From assembly GCA_937921865.1 (NCBI GenBank), contig CAKZWF010000020.1, positions 1-64,000 on the forward strand: 64,000 nt of DNA, given 5' to 3'. Position 1 is the first letter of the stretch, and each line of letters begins with the position of its first letter. Shown here one piece after another: positions 54,788 to 63,955 of this stretch. The notes below the pieces were generated by a model. It worked only from the letters and a program-made list of their open reading frames with translations. It searched no databases and was not told the DNA's origin. The translations under genes and the position numbers were made by a program. Source of the stretch: an uncultured Pseudomonadales bacterium. GTDB lineage: Bacteria; Pseudomonadota; Gammaproteobacteria; Pseudomonadales; Azotimanducaceae.

Positions 54788-55405
54788 ATGAATCATCAGA
54801 CAGGCACTCCGAAGCGTCATCGGCGGGTCTGGCAATGGCTCCGCGCCTCAATGCTGCCGCTGCTGGCACTTTTTGGCGCAGCGGCTAACGCCGATTATGC
54901 CGAAGACTGGGGACCTGAAGTGGGTTCAGCAATTCCGCTCCTGGAAGCCTTCGATCAGGATGGCGAACTCAGAACCCTGGATAGCCTTACCGGAAATCAG
55001 GGTCTGTTACTGTTTCTCAATCGATCAGCCGACTGGTGACCCTTCTGTCAGCGCCAGTTGGTCCAACTGGCACAGTGGCAGGAAAAGTTTGCCGAAGTGG
55101 GAGTCAATCTGGCTGGGATGACTTACGACAGCCGGGAAATGCTGAAAAAATTCCACGACGATCAGGCGCTCGACTATCCGTTGCTGCAGGATGTTGATGC
55201 GACCCATGTCAAAGCCTACCAGGTGTTGAACGAAGAGTACGTGCCTGGAGATCGGGGCTACGGCATTCCGCATCCGGGAATTCTTTTTATCCGCCCAGAT
55301 GGGATTGTCGCGCTCAAATTTGCGGTGGCCGGTTATCGCGGTCGGCCGCCGCTTGAGCAGGTGTTTGATGCGATTGTCGAACTCGAGGCAGCGCAGGGCG
55401 GCTAG
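54788..55405 (+). CDS. redoxin-domain selenoprotein candidate (in-frame TGA = Sec84, UxxC motif)
   Basis: This is a thioredoxin-fold redoxin (peroxiredoxin-like) protein of 205 residues. The frame is open throughout except for a single TGA at 55037-55039 (codon 84), directly followed by codons for PFC. The local reading RSADW-U-PFCQRQL matches the RSADWCPFC-type active site of homologues, so the TGA stands in for the first cysteine. The N-terminus has a membrane or export segment (LPLLALFGAAANA). The downstream half has the proline loop GYGIPHPGILFIRPDG typical of the fold. A hairpin at 55053-55071 is a suitable SECIS. Alternatives are a pseudogene or a sequencing error. Without recoding this would give an 83-aa truncated product. 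Confidence 0.72.
55053..55071 (+). promoter_or_regulatory. SECIS-like hairpin after the TGA codon
   Basis: GCCAGTTG-GTC-CAACTGGC is a perfect 8-bp stem with a three-base loop GUC that begins with G. The loop starts about 22 nt after the TGA at 55037-55039, within the 16-37 nt window described for bacterial SECIS elements, where a G near the loop start is required. The stem lies within the coding sequence and must also specify RQLVQLA. Confidence 0.6.
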
Positions 55406-55487
55406 ATCGTTTGGTGATTGCAGTTGATTTGCACACAGGCCGCGGCTTAAATGCGCCCCTAATCTCTCCAGGAGCAAGCACGCTCGG

Positions 55488-56378
55488 ATGAAATATCTGG
55501 CTTTTTTCAAGCAGTCTTGGACTATGTCCTGGCGCGCGCGAGGCCTGCTGGCCCTCGCTGTGCTGATGAACGCAGGCTGTGCGTCGCTGATCAGTTCCGC
55601 CACCTCCGGTTTCACAGACTCTCTCGGGCAATCAATCCTGGATAACCCGGATCTGGAGATGGTGCGTGATGGTGCGCCGTCATTTCTGTTGCTCATGGAT
55701 GGGTTGCTGGCCAGTAATCCCGACAGCGTAAATCTGCTGATGCAGTCATCGCGGCTGAATTCCGCCTACGCCGCCGCGTTCGTGATTGATCCGGTGCGGG
55801 TTCAGTTGCTGCAGGACAAAGCTTTTGACCAGGCACAGCGAGCCATCTGTCTGTCAATGAAGAACGCCTGTGAGCTGCGCACCAGAAAATATGCTGACTA
55901 CGAAACCTGGCTTGCAGCTCGAAGGGAAAAAGACGTACCGAAGCTGTTTCTGCTGGGTAGCGCCTGGGCAGGATGGATTCAGGCCAACAGTGAAGACTTT
56001 GCTGCTATTGCTGAGCTCGGGCGTGTCAAAACGCTGATGCAGAGACTGGCGGAGCTTGACGAGACATACGACTACGGCGGGCCTCAGCTCTACCTGGGTG
56101 TATTCGAAACCTTGTTACCACCGGGAATGGGCGGACGGCCGGAAGTTGGACGAGAACATTTCGAGCGTGCCATTGAGATTTCGAACGGTGAATATCTGAT
56201 GACCAAAGTCATGTTCGCTTCTCAGTATGCCCGGCTGGTGTTCGACCGCGAACTGCACGATCAATTACTCGAGCAGGTTCTTGCCGCTGATGCGTCAGTG
56301 CCTGGACTTACGCTCATAAACACCGTTGCCCAACTACAGGCGACCGAATTACTGGATACTGCTGATGCGTATTTTTAG
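55488..56378 (+). CDS. TRAP transporter TatT-type lipoprotein
   Basis: This 296-aa protein has a lipoprotein signal (LLALAVLMNAGC, lipobox LxxGC) and a repetitive, mostly helical body (SFLLLMDGLLASNPDSVNLLMQ, FDQAQRAICLSMKNAC), as in the TPR-like TatT proteins associated with TRAP systems. An ATG at 55524 would give a shorter signal. It is followed immediately by the TRAP binding protein, whose start overlaps its end, so the order TatT-DctP-DctQ-DctM matches known TRAP-TatT clusters. Confidence 0.8.
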   Translation: MKYLAFFKQSWTMSWRARGLLALAVLMNAGCASLISSATSGFTDSLGQSILDNPDLEMVRDGAPSFLLLMDGLLASNPDSVNLLMQSSRLNSAYAAAFVIDPVRVQLLQDKAFDQAQRAICLSMKNACELRTRKYADYETWLAARREKDVPKLFLLGSAWAGWIQANSEDFAAIAELGRVKTLMQRLAELDETYDYGGPQLYLGVFETLLPPGMGGRPEVGREHFERAIEISNGEYLMTKVMFASQYARLVFDRELHDQLLEQVLAADASVPGLTLINTVAQLQATELLDTADAYF

Positions 56379-57366
56379 TGCTCTGATTGTAAGCCTGCTG
56401 CTGACTCTGACTGCCCAACCCGCTGCGGCGGTGGTGTTCAAGATCGCGACCCTGTCTCCGGATGGATCCACCTGGATGAAGCTGTTGCGGGCTGCTGGCG
56501 AAGAAATTGCTGCAGAGACCGAAGACCGGGTCACATTCAAATTCTATCCCGGTGGGGTTATGGGCGACGACCAGGCGGTTCTGCGGAAAATTCGCGCAGG
56601 CCAGCTGCACGGTGCGGTCCTCACTGCTGGAGGGTTGACGCAGACCTATGGCGATATTCAGCTGTACAACCTGCCCATGGCCTTCGAGAGCATGGCTGAA
56701 ATCGACTATGTTCGAGCGCAGATGGATACCAGCCTGTTCGAAGGCCTGCGGGAAAATGGCTATGTCGGATTCGGCTTTGCCGAAGTGGGTTTTGCGTACG
56801 CAATGTCCAAAGAGCGTGTCCGCACGCTGGATGAAATTAGAGCCCAGAAGGTCTGGGTGCCGGAAGGCGATCCGGGGTCAGAGCTGGCCATTTCTGCGTT
56901 CGGCGTCAGTCCGATTCCGCTGTCGATTGCTGATGTGCTCAGCGGTCTGCAGACGGGTCTGATCAATGGCGTTGCGGTACCGCCTATTGCGGCGATTGCG
57001 CTGCAGTGGCATACCCAGCTGAGTTACGCGCTGGACGTTCCGTTGCTCTATGTTTATGGAACGCTGGCGGTGCAGGACCGCCGTTTTGACCGGCTGAGCG
57101 AAGCCGATCAGGCAGTGTTTTTCAGGGTGATGAGTGAGACAGTTGCGGAGGTCAACGCGCGCAGCAGGGTCGACCACGAGCGCGCGGTTGAGGTGCTGGC
57201 GGCTCAGGGCATCGAGTGGAACTCTCCCGAGGACGGTCAGGTCAGCGAGTGGCAGAAGACTTCTGACGTTGCCGAAGAGAAGCTGATCACCGAAGGGGTG
57301 CTGACCCGGGAGAAGGTTGAAGAGCTGCGGCGCCACGTCGCTGATTATCGAGCCCAGCTTGATTGA
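56365..57366 (+). CDS. TRAP transporter substrate-binding protein (DctP type)
   Basis: This 333-aa periplasmic receptor has a signal peptide (IFSALIVSLLLTLTAQPAAA), VVFKIATLSPDGSTW at the mature start, and FYPGGVMGDDQAVLRKIRAGQLHGAVLTAGGLTQ with the DctP-type R/Q ligand region. Ligands of this family are organic acids, ectoine, sialic acid and others; none can be named. The ATG at 56365 begins the signal peptide and overlaps the TatT gene by 14 bp. The gene continues into the small permease gene with overlap. Confidence 0.88.
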   Translation: MRIFSALIVSLLLTLTAQPAAAVVFKIATLSPDGSTWMKLLRAAGEEIAAETEDRVTFKFYPGGVMGDDQAVLRKIRAGQLHGAVLTAGGLTQTYGDIQLYNLPMAFESMAEIDYVRAQMDTSLFEGLRENGYVGFGFAEVGFAYAMSKERVRTLDEIRAQKVWVPEGDPGSELAISAFGVSPIPLSIADVLSGLQTGLINGVAVPPIAAIALQWHTQLSYALDVPLLYVYGTLAVQDRRFDRLSEADQAVFFRVMSETVAEVNARSRVDHERAVEVLAAQGIEWNSPEDGQVSEWQKTSDVAEEKLITEGVLTREKVEELRRHVADYRAQLD

Positions 57367-57835
57367 CCCGCTGGTCCGTCTGCTGCGTTTTATTGAGGAT
57401 TCGATCCTCGTTTCGTCTCTCACGGTGATGATTGGCCTGGCCGCTTACCAGGTGATCGCCCGTAATTTCTTTGATACCGGTATTCTCTGGGGCGACTCAG
57501 TGGTCCGGGTGCTGGTGCTGTGGATTACCTTTGCCGGCGCAACCGTTGCCTCACGCAACGATGAACACATCCGGATGGATCTGCTGGCGCGCTATGTAAA
57601 ACCCTCGTCACAGGTCTTGCTGGTGCGGTTTCGCTGCCTGTTCACAGCTTTACTTGCGGCAACCTTCACCTGGTTCAGCCTCGAATTTGTGCTGCTCGAC
57701 TATGAAGACGGTGTGAAGGCGTTTGGTGACGTGCCCGCCTGGATCTGTGAAGCAGTGATGCCTGTTGGCGGTGCAGTGATTGCTTTTCGCTATCTGCTGC
57801 ATACCTTTTTTCCACCTGCGCAGGTGTCGGAATGA
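57359..57835 (+). CDS. TRAP transporter small permease (DctQ type)
   Basis: This 158-aa membrane protein has four helices (for example SSLTVMIGLAAYQVIARNFF, VLVLWITFAGATVASR, ALLAATFTWFSLEF and AVMPVGGAVIAFRYLLHTFF). The motif NDEHIRMDLL between helices 2 and 3 is typical of DctQ. I start it at the TTG 57359, eight bases inside the DctP end; a TTG at 57317 would add a hydrophilic leader. It pairs with the large permease that overlaps its stop by four bases. Confidence 0.82.
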   Translation: MIDPLVRLLRFIEDSILVSSLTVMIGLAAYQVIARNFFDTGILWGDSVVRVLVLWITFAGATVASRNDEHIRMDLLARYVKPSSQVLLVRFRCLFTALLAATFTWFSLEFVLLDYEDGVKAFGDVPAWICEAVMPVGGAVIAFRYLLHTFFPPAQVSE

Positions 57836-59112
57836 CCTTCGCGGCACTGGCATTGATCATTGCTGCCGCGCTGGCCGGGGCGCCATTGTTTGCGGTGCTC
57901 ATGGCTGGTGCGATGCTGGGCTTCTACTCCGCTGAAATTCCTCTGTCCGTGATTGCAATTGAAGTCTATCGGATCGTTGACACGCCATTACTGGTGGCGC
58001 TGCCGCTGTTCACCTATTCCGGCTATGTGCTCGCTGAGGCGAAGACCTCTGAGCGCCTGGTGAACCTGGTGCAGAGTCTGTTCGGCTCGCTGCCAAGCGG
58101 TCTGGCGATGGTCGGATTTGTTGCCTGCGCATTATTTACCGCGTTAACAGGTGCATCGGGTGTGACCATTGTTGCCCTCGGTGCTCTGCTGCTGCCGGCT
58201 CTCAAGCAGGCTGGCTACAGCGACAAGTTCTCACTGGGACTGGTGACGACGTCAGGCAGCCTCGGTCTGCTGCTGGTGCCGTCAGTACCGCTGATTCTCT
58301 ATGGCATTGTTGCTCAGCAGCTTGAAGTGGGTGAACCTTTCACGATCACAGATCTGTTCATTGCCGGGGTGATGCCGTTGATGCTGATGCTCAGCCTGCT
58401 GGTCATCTGGACGCTGTGGCATCATCGCGGCGGCAAAATTCCCCGCATACCCTTCTCAGGGGCCACCTTCTGGAGCGCGTTGCAAGCCGCCCGGTGGGAA
58501 CTGCCGCTGCCATTTGTGGTGCTCGGTGGTATCTATTCCGGATTTCTCGCGATCTCTGAGGCAGCTGCGGTGACAGCTGTCTACGTGACCCTTGTCGAAG
58601 TGGTGCTGTACCGGGAAATTCCGCTGAAAAAACTACCGGCGGTGATGATTGAGTCGATGGTCATGGTGGGCGGTATCCTGCTCGTGCTTGGTGTAGCGCT
58701 GGCTTTTACCAACTATCTTGTAGACGCTGAGATACCCCAGGCACTGTTTGAGTTCATGCAGACCCACGTGCAGAGCGCGCTGGGCTTTCTGCTGTTACTG
58801 AACATGCTGTTGCTGGTGCTCGGCGCAATGCTGGATATCTTCTCCGCTCTGGTCATTGTGGTGCCGCTGATTCTGCCGGTGGCTGCCGGCTATGGCATAC
58901 ACCCGGTGCACCTTGGCATCGTGTTTCTGGCGAACATGCAGATCGGTTATTTCACGCCGCCTGTTGGTATGAATCTTTTTATTGCCAGCTATCGTTTCAA
59001 AAAACCGTTGCTGGAACTCTACAGTGCCTGTCTGCCGTTCATGCTGGTGCTACTGGTGGCACTGCTGCTGATCACCTATGTACCGTGGTTCAGTCTGGCT
59101 TTCATCGACTAG
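57832..59112 (+). CDS. TRAP transporter large permease (DctM type)
   Basis: This 426-aa inner-membrane channel protein has about 12 hydrophobic segments, including ALFTALTGASGVTIVALGALLLP and VTTSGSLGLLLVPSVPLILY, the conserved substrate and sodium-site loops of DctM. It completes a T-P-Q-M TRAP operon. The ATG overlaps the DctQ stop (ATGA). It is convergent with the c-di-GMP protein gene, with six bases between their ends. Confidence 0.88.
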   Translation: MTFAALALIIAAALAGAPLFAVLMAGAMLGFYSAEIPLSVIAIEVYRIVDTPLLVALPLFTYSGYVLAEAKTSERLVNLVQSLFGSLPSGLAMVGFVACALFTALTGASGVTIVALGALLLPALKQAGYSDKFSLGLVTTSGSLGLLLVPSVPLILYGIVAQQLEVGEPFTITDLFIAGVMPLMLMLSLLVIWTLWHHRGGKIPRIPFSGATFWSALQAARWELPLPFVVLGGIYSGFLAISEAAAVTAVYVTLVEVVLYREIPLKKLPAVMIESMVMVGGILLVLGVALAFTNYLVDAEIPQALFEFMQTHVQSALGFLLLLNMLLLVLGAMLDIFSALVIVVPLILPVAAGYGIHPVHLGIVFLANMQIGYFTPPVGMNLFIASYRFKKPLLELYSACLPFMLVLLVALLLITYVPWFSLAFID

Positions 59113-59118
59113 AAGTGT

Positions 59119-62100
59119 TCAGGTGCCGCGCAGCAGCCGAACGTTTGGTGCCAGCATGGACTTCACCTTGGCGAGTGGCATAGGTTTGCTGAACAGATAG
59201 CCCTGTGCGTATTCGCAGCCATGTTCCTGCAGGAATTCCAGCTGTTCCCGGGTTTCCACCCCTTCTGCGACTACGACCATGTTCAGCCGATGGGCCATTG
59301 CGATAACCGCGGAAGTGATCGCCATGTCATCGCTGCTTTCGGGGATATCCATGACGAAGCTGCGATCGACTTTTACTGTATCAATCGGGAATTTCTTCAG
59401 ATAGTTCAACGAAGAATAGCCGGTTCCGAAATCGTCAATTGCCAGCTTCACTCCGAGTTCGTGCAGCCGCTGGACAGTCTGATTGGCGGCTTCGATGTCA
59501 CCCATCAGCATGGTCTCGGTGATCTCCACTTCCAGGACGTGGGGGTTCAAGCCGGTTTCTCTTAAACTCCTGCGAATGTTGTTGACCAGGTTCGGATCTT
59601 TGAACTGACGCGGTGAGATATTGACCGCGATTTCGATTTCATGACCAGTCTGAGCCACCATGGCTCTTCCGGCCCGGCAGGCCTGCTCAATCACCCAGGT
59701 GCCGATTTCGACAATCGCCCCGGTTTCTTCAGCAACGTCGATAAATTCCACTGGCGACAGCAGACCTCGCTCCGGGTGTTGCCAGCGAATCAGACACTCG
59801 ACGCCGGTTACCTGCTGATCAGACAGCCTGACTTTGGGCTGGTAGTAGAGTACAAACTCGTCGCGCTCCAGCGCCCGGCGCATCTCGTATTCGAGACGCA
59901 GTCGATGCACGGCGTTGGTGTTCAGTTCTTCACTGTAGTACTGGTAGTTGTTGCGGCCGTGTTCTTTGGCCCGATACATCGCCAGGTCGGCGTTTTTCAT
60001 CAGGGCGTTAACCTCGGTACCGTCCTCGGGGATGATCGTTATACCGATGCTTGTCGTAATGACTATCTGGTGGCCGGACAGACTGATCGGTTTGGCAAGC
60101 GTCTGCAGGATTTTGTCGGCGACGAAGCCAGCGTCTGAGGGTGTCTTGATGTCAGTGAGCAGAATGGTGAATTCATCACCACCGGGTCGTCCAACCGTGT
60201 CGCCCTGACGCACGCAATGAGACAGTCGGGTCGCCACTTCCTGCAGCAGCACATCACCCATTTCGTGGCCCAGAGTATCGTTCACCCGTTTGAACTGGTC
60301 GAGATCCAGATACAGCAGCGCGCCAAGCGTTTTCGAGCGCTTCGAGTGACTGATGGCGTGGCTGAGTCGGTCGTGGAACAGCCGTCGGTTAGCCAGATCA
60401 GTCAGGGTGTCGTAAAAAGCCATGCGTTCGATACGACGCTGGTTGCTTTTCATTTCCGTGATGTCGGCGATCTGAACGATGCCGTAACCGCCGGTTTCGG
60501 TGCGCTGCATGCCGATATGAAAATTGGTCCAGATCTGCATGCCATCGTTGCACAGCATGCGTTTTTCGCTGCGCATCGTGTCGTCCTGCCCGGAAAACAA
60601 TCGCCCGAGCGTTTCTTTAAACTCGCCGCGATCCTCCGCGGGAATCAGTCGTGAGATGTGCAGGTTTTCCATCTTCTCCAGATTGTAGGCGAGCAGTTCA
60701 GCAGCGAACCGATTGGCTTCAAAGATCTGTCCAGAAGCATTGACCAGCATGATACCAATCGGGGCGTTTTCGAAAGCGCCGCGAAACCGCTGTTCACTCT
60801 GCATCAGCCGCTGCTCGGCGTCCCGCAGATCCTGGATGTCTTTGGTGATACACAGGGCACAGGCTTCACCGTTTAATTCGATCAACGCTGCGGAAATCAG
60901 TACAGGAATAACCTTGCCGGAGCGGGTTTTGAAGGACATTTCTTCGTTTGCCAGCGCGCCTTCGGCGGCAAACTCGGTGAGAGTGTCTTTAAATGCCTCG
61001 ATGTCGGTGACCGCGTTCAGGGTCATCACATCTTTGTCGATCAGTTCTTCTCGTGAATACTCAGAGGCATTGATGAAAGCGTCATTGACATCGTAGATGG
61101 TGAGATCGTTCTGCCTGAGGATGATAATGCCATCCGGGCTCTCAGAAAAGATGCGGGAAAATTTTTCCTCACTTTCCCTGCGAGCCCTTTCGACCAGAAT
61201 TTTTTCCGACATGTCCCGGCCGACACACATCGTGCACAGCTCACCGTCGATTTCTATGTGGCGCAGAGAGACTTCCACGGTGAGAATATGCCCCGATTTG
61301 CTGCGCAGCCGGGTTTCTATGTCAGTGCACTCACCCTGCTGCTGCAGCTGACTGACAATCCTGTCTCGGTCATCGCGGTCGTAGAACAGGCTCATTTCGT
61401 TTTCCGGCATGCCAATCGCGTCTTCGCGCGTGTATCCGAATAAACGCGTAAACGACTGGTTGAAATCGAATATGACCGAGTCGTGATACCGCACCAGCAG
61501 AATTGCGTCCGGGCTGGTGTGAAATATTCGCGAAAAGCGGGCTTCGCTGCTGCGCAACAGATTTCTGGACTGGTTTTCGGCAGTGATGTCCTGGCAGATG
61601 AGCATGGTGCATGAGCTCGAGCCAGGAAGGCTGACCATTTTTACACTCACAAAACGATCATTGGCCGCGAGTTGTTTTCTGCCGCCCGGAAGGACCTTCA
61701 GTTTTTCCAAATACTGCTCTTCGCCAGGAGTTTTGCGACTGGCAGAAAATGCCCGGATGAAACGCTTGCGGTCAGCGGCTTCGACAAACTCTATGATTCC
61801 GGTGCCGAGCAACGAATTTTTACCAGCCAGCAGTACGTCGCTCGCTCTGGTGTTTGCCCGGGCGATACGGCCTTTGCCGTCCAGGGTGATGATGAGATCT
61901 GAGGTCAGCTCCAGCGTCTGCTGCAGGCGTGTTTCCGCGCCAGCAGTGCCGGCATCATCCGCCAGGCTGTCGGGGATGTCCAACAGGGTAATCAGGATGT
62001 ATTCCGGACGATCGGCGTCATCGCGGATCAGCGTGACCGCACAGCGGGTCAGTATGGGTTCTTCGTCCGGGAGCGTGATCGAGGCGTCGATGTGAAGCGA

Positions 62101-62487
62101 TTCGTCATTCAGCAGTTTCTGCCTTTCGGCTTGAATCGAAGTCCAGGTTTTCGGGTCGGCCAATTCACCAAATGGTTGTCTGATAAAGTCGTCTGCGCGT
62201 TCGCCCAGCAGATCCGCTGCTGCGGTATTGAACGCCTGGATCTCGCCATCCAGATTTACTGCCACGCAGGCATCCTGTACCTGGCGCAACGACGCTGTGA
62301 GCTGGCGAACCCGCGCCTGACGCTGGTCGGGACGGGCAAGGTAAAGGATGAGGCTCAAAGTTGTGACGATGCCGCCGCCCGAATGCCAGACGAATTCCGG
62401 ATAGTGGGCATACAGCAGTGCGCCGGCTGCCAGCGCAAAAGCAGGGCAGGCGATTACCAGAATCTGGTAGGTGCGTTTCGATAACAT
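59119..62487 (-). CDS. multi-PAS GGDEF/EAL c-di-GMP enzyme, membrane-anchored
   Basis: This 1122-aa signalling protein has two N-terminal membrane helices, then roughly five PAS-type domains (about residues 60-680), a GGDEF domain (motif RPGGDEF near 767) and an EAL domain (about 866-1110). An I-site RQGD lies five residues before GGDEF. The EAL signature reads ECL, but the catalytic set appears complete: NISPRQF, EITET, DDFGTGYSSL, VKVDRSF and AEGVE. So both activities may work, and the protein could synthesise or degrade c-di-GMP in response to the PAS signals. Confidence 0.9.
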   Translation of the reverse strand: MLSKRTYQILVIACPAFALAAGALLYAHYPEFVWHSGGGIVTTLSLILYLARPDQRQARVRQLTASLRQVQDACVAVNLDGEIQAFNTAAADLLGERADDFIRQPFGELADPKTWTSIQAERQKLLNDESLHIDASITLPDEEPILTRCAVTLIRDDADRPEYILITLLDIPDSLADDAGTAGAETRLQQTLELTSDLIITLDGKGRIARANTRASDVLLAGKNSLLGTGIIEFVEAADRKRFIRAFSASRKTPGEEQYLEKLKVLPGGRKQLAANDRFVSVKMVSLPGSSSCTMLICQDITAENQSRNLLRSSEARFSRIFHTSPDAILLVRYHDSVIFDFNQSFTRLFGYTREDAIGMPENEMSLFYDRDDRDRIVSQLQQQGECTDIETRLRSKSGHILTVEVSLRHIEIDGELCTMCVGRDMSEKILVERARRESEEKFSRIFSESPDGIIILRQNDLTIYDVNDAFINASEYSREELIDKDVMTLNAVTDIEAFKDTLTEFAAEGALANEEMSFKTRSGKVIPVLISAALIELNGEACALCITKDIQDLRDAEQRLMQSEQRFRGAFENAPIGIMLVNASGQIFEANRFAAELLAYNLEKMENLHISRLIPAEDRGEFKETLGRLFSGQDDTMRSEKRMLCNDGMQIWTNFHIGMQRTETGGYGIVQIADITEMKSNQRRIERMAFYDTLTDLANRRLFHDRLSHAISHSKRSKTLGALLYLDLDQFKRVNDTLGHEMGDVLLQEVATRLSHCVRQGDTVGRPGGDEFTILLTDIKTPSDAGFVADKILQTLAKPISLSGHQIVITTSIGITIIPEDGTEVNALMKNADLAMYRAKEHGRNNYQYYSEELNTNAVHRLRLEYEMRRALERDEFVLYYQPKVRLSDQQVTGVECLIRWQHPERGLLSPVEFIDVAEETGAIVEIGTWVIEQACRAGRAMVAQTGHEIEIAVNISPRQFKDPNLVNNIRRSLRETGLNPHVLEVEITETMLMGDIEAANQTVQRLHELGVKLAIDDFGTGYSSLNYLKKFPIDTVKVDRSFVMDIPESSDDMAITSAVIAMAHRLNMVVVAEGVETREQLEFLQEHGCEYAQGYLFSKPMPLAKVKSMLAPNVRLLRGT

Positions 62488-62549
62488 AGGTTATTGGCGG
62501 TCTTGTACCGTGCTCGTTATGCTTGGCAAAACCGGTTGGTGTTCCGTCC

Positions 62550-62966
62550 ATGAACTACGTCCTGAAGCTTACGGTAGGTGGCCAGGGTCTCTATGACATC
62601 ACTCACAAAGTCATAGAAACATTGAATAGTGCCGGCCTGGATGAGGGTCTGGTCACAGTTTTCATCCGACATACGTCTGCCAGCCTGCTCATTCAGGAGA
62701 ATGCTGACCCGAGTGCTCAGCGGGATCTCGAGGCCTGGCTGAATAGGCTGGTCCCCGAAAATGACGAGCTGTACACCCATACGGTTGAAGGGCCAGACGA
62801 TATGCCCGCTCATATCAAGTCCGCTTTGACGGCGGCGAGCCTGTCGATTCCGGTCAGTGGTGGCGCGATGATGCTCGGTAACTGGCAGGGGATTTTTCTT
62901 TGGGAGCATCGTCACCATCGAGGTGAGCGCGAAGTGGTGCTGAATCTGCTGCATTCCAACTGGTGA
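62550..62966 (+). CDS. YjbQ-family protein
   Basis: This 138-aa compact protein of the YjbQ (UPF0047) family has FIRHTSASLLIQENADP and GNWQGIFLWEHRHH, the conserved histidine/threonine motifs. The family has been linked to thiamine phosphate synthase activity in a few cases; the real role is uncertain. The ATG at 62550 fits homologues. It is divergent from the c-di-GMP gene by 62 bp. Confidence 0.88.
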   Translation: MNYVLKLTVGGQGLYDITHKVIETLNSAGLDEGLVTVFIRHTSASLLIQENADPSAQRDLEAWLNRLVPENDELYTHTVEGPDDMPAHIKSALTAASLSIPVSGGAMMLGNWQGIFLWEHRHHRGEREVVLNLLHSNW

Positions 62967-62969
62967 GGA

Positions 62970-63371
62970 TCAGCTGGAAGAGTCGGAAACTTCCTCCATC
63001 CAGCGTTTGTGGCCTTCAGGATCCAAGATCATCGACGCGAAATACAACAACAGCTCCTTGTGGGTTTGGGTCAGACTGGCGTCCGCCATCGCCCGCTCAC
63101 CGACTTTCGAGTTGATGAAACTGAAGCAACTGTGCAGTCCGGCACCTTTACCGAGCACGCTGGCCATGCGCTGATTGAGCAGATCGTGCAGATCCGGTAG
63201 CTGGTCTTCGGTGAGACCGACCTCAGACGGGTTCATCACGACGTTCGACCACAGGGTGGCGACGTAGATCTGATACAGATTGCGATCGATGAATCTTTCA
63301 GCTACCTGAGAACGGTTCTCGATGTCTTCGAGAACGGGTGTAAAGGCATATTCGAGTTCCTGTGGTGACAT
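62970..63371 (-). CDS. conserved helical protein of unknown function
   Basis: I do not recognise this family. The 133-aa protein is mostly helical, with an N-terminal EYAFTPVLEDIENR, a middle GLTEDQLPDLHDLLNQRM and a C-terminal LLLYFASMILDPEGHKRWMEE. There is no signal peptide, membrane segment or metal motif. Its ATG overlaps the stop of the ferritin-like gene upstream by one base (TGATG), so the two are translationally coupled and probably act together. Confidence 0.65.
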   Translation of the reverse strand: MSPQELEYAFTPVLEDIENRSQVAERFIDRNLYQIYVATLWSNVVMNPSEVGLTEDQLPDLHDLLNQRMASVLGKGAGLHSCFSFINSKVGERAMADASLTQTHKELLLYFASMILDPEGHKRWMEEVSDSSS

Positions 63372-63955
63372 CAGCCCCTCAAAGACTTCAGCTCATCTAA
63401 GGTCTCGGTGAGCCGCTCGAGGCGACGGGCGATGTCGTCGAGCACGTCGTCTTTCGCATCATCTTCTGCAAGCAGTGCGCATGCACCGCGCAGTCGGCGA
63501 TCACTGTCGCGTTCTTCCGCGATGTAGCGTCCGAGTAGAGCGCCAGTGGCCGGATCAATGCTTGTGTCCTGAAACAGCCCGCAGAAGGGGTCTTCCGCTG
63601 CGCTTTCCGCATCGATGTTCAGCAGAGCTTTGAACTTTTCGCGATCCCCGATGTTTGAGGCGGCAAGGCTCAAATGGGCGTCGTGAGTCTCCGAGGTTTT
63701 TTCCCGCAGCGCAAAACCCAGCTCACACAGTCGTTTGGTGAACGCAGCGGCATGTTCCCGCTCGCGAATCGCCACAAAATCCAGCACCTGGGCAAGATCG
63801 GAGCTGCTGGTTGTGTCTCGCCAGATGCGCAGTACCGCATCCGCGCGAGCTTCGCCAATTGCAATGGCGTTCAGCAGGCCCAGATAAGTTGGCTTGGCAG
63901 GTTTTGCTTGCTCATCAGACTTCTGAGATTTCTTATCAGATTTCACCGGGCTCAC
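63371..63955 (-). CDS. ferritin-like helical protein, possible di-iron site
   Basis: This 194-aa, lysine-rich-N-terminus protein shows the helical-bundle pattern GLLNAIAIGEARADAVLRIW and VAIREREHAAAF with an ExxH, and a C-terminal YIAEERDSDRRLRG. Paired glutamates and an ExxH on helices are the ferritin/rubrerythrin hallmark, but a full set of ligands is not certain. It is followed with one-base overlap by the 133-aa gene. The ATG at 63955 is 45 bp from the window edge. Confidence 0.6.
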   Translation of the reverse strand: MSPVKSDKKSQKSDEQAKPAKPTYLGLLNAIAIGEARADAVLRIWRDTTSSSDLAQVLDFVAIREREHAAAFTKRLCELGFALREKTSETHDAHLSLAASNIGDREKFKALLNIDAESAAEDPFCGLFQDTSIDPATGALLGRYIAEERDSDRRLRGACALLAEDDAKDDVLDDIARRLERLTETLDELKSLRG

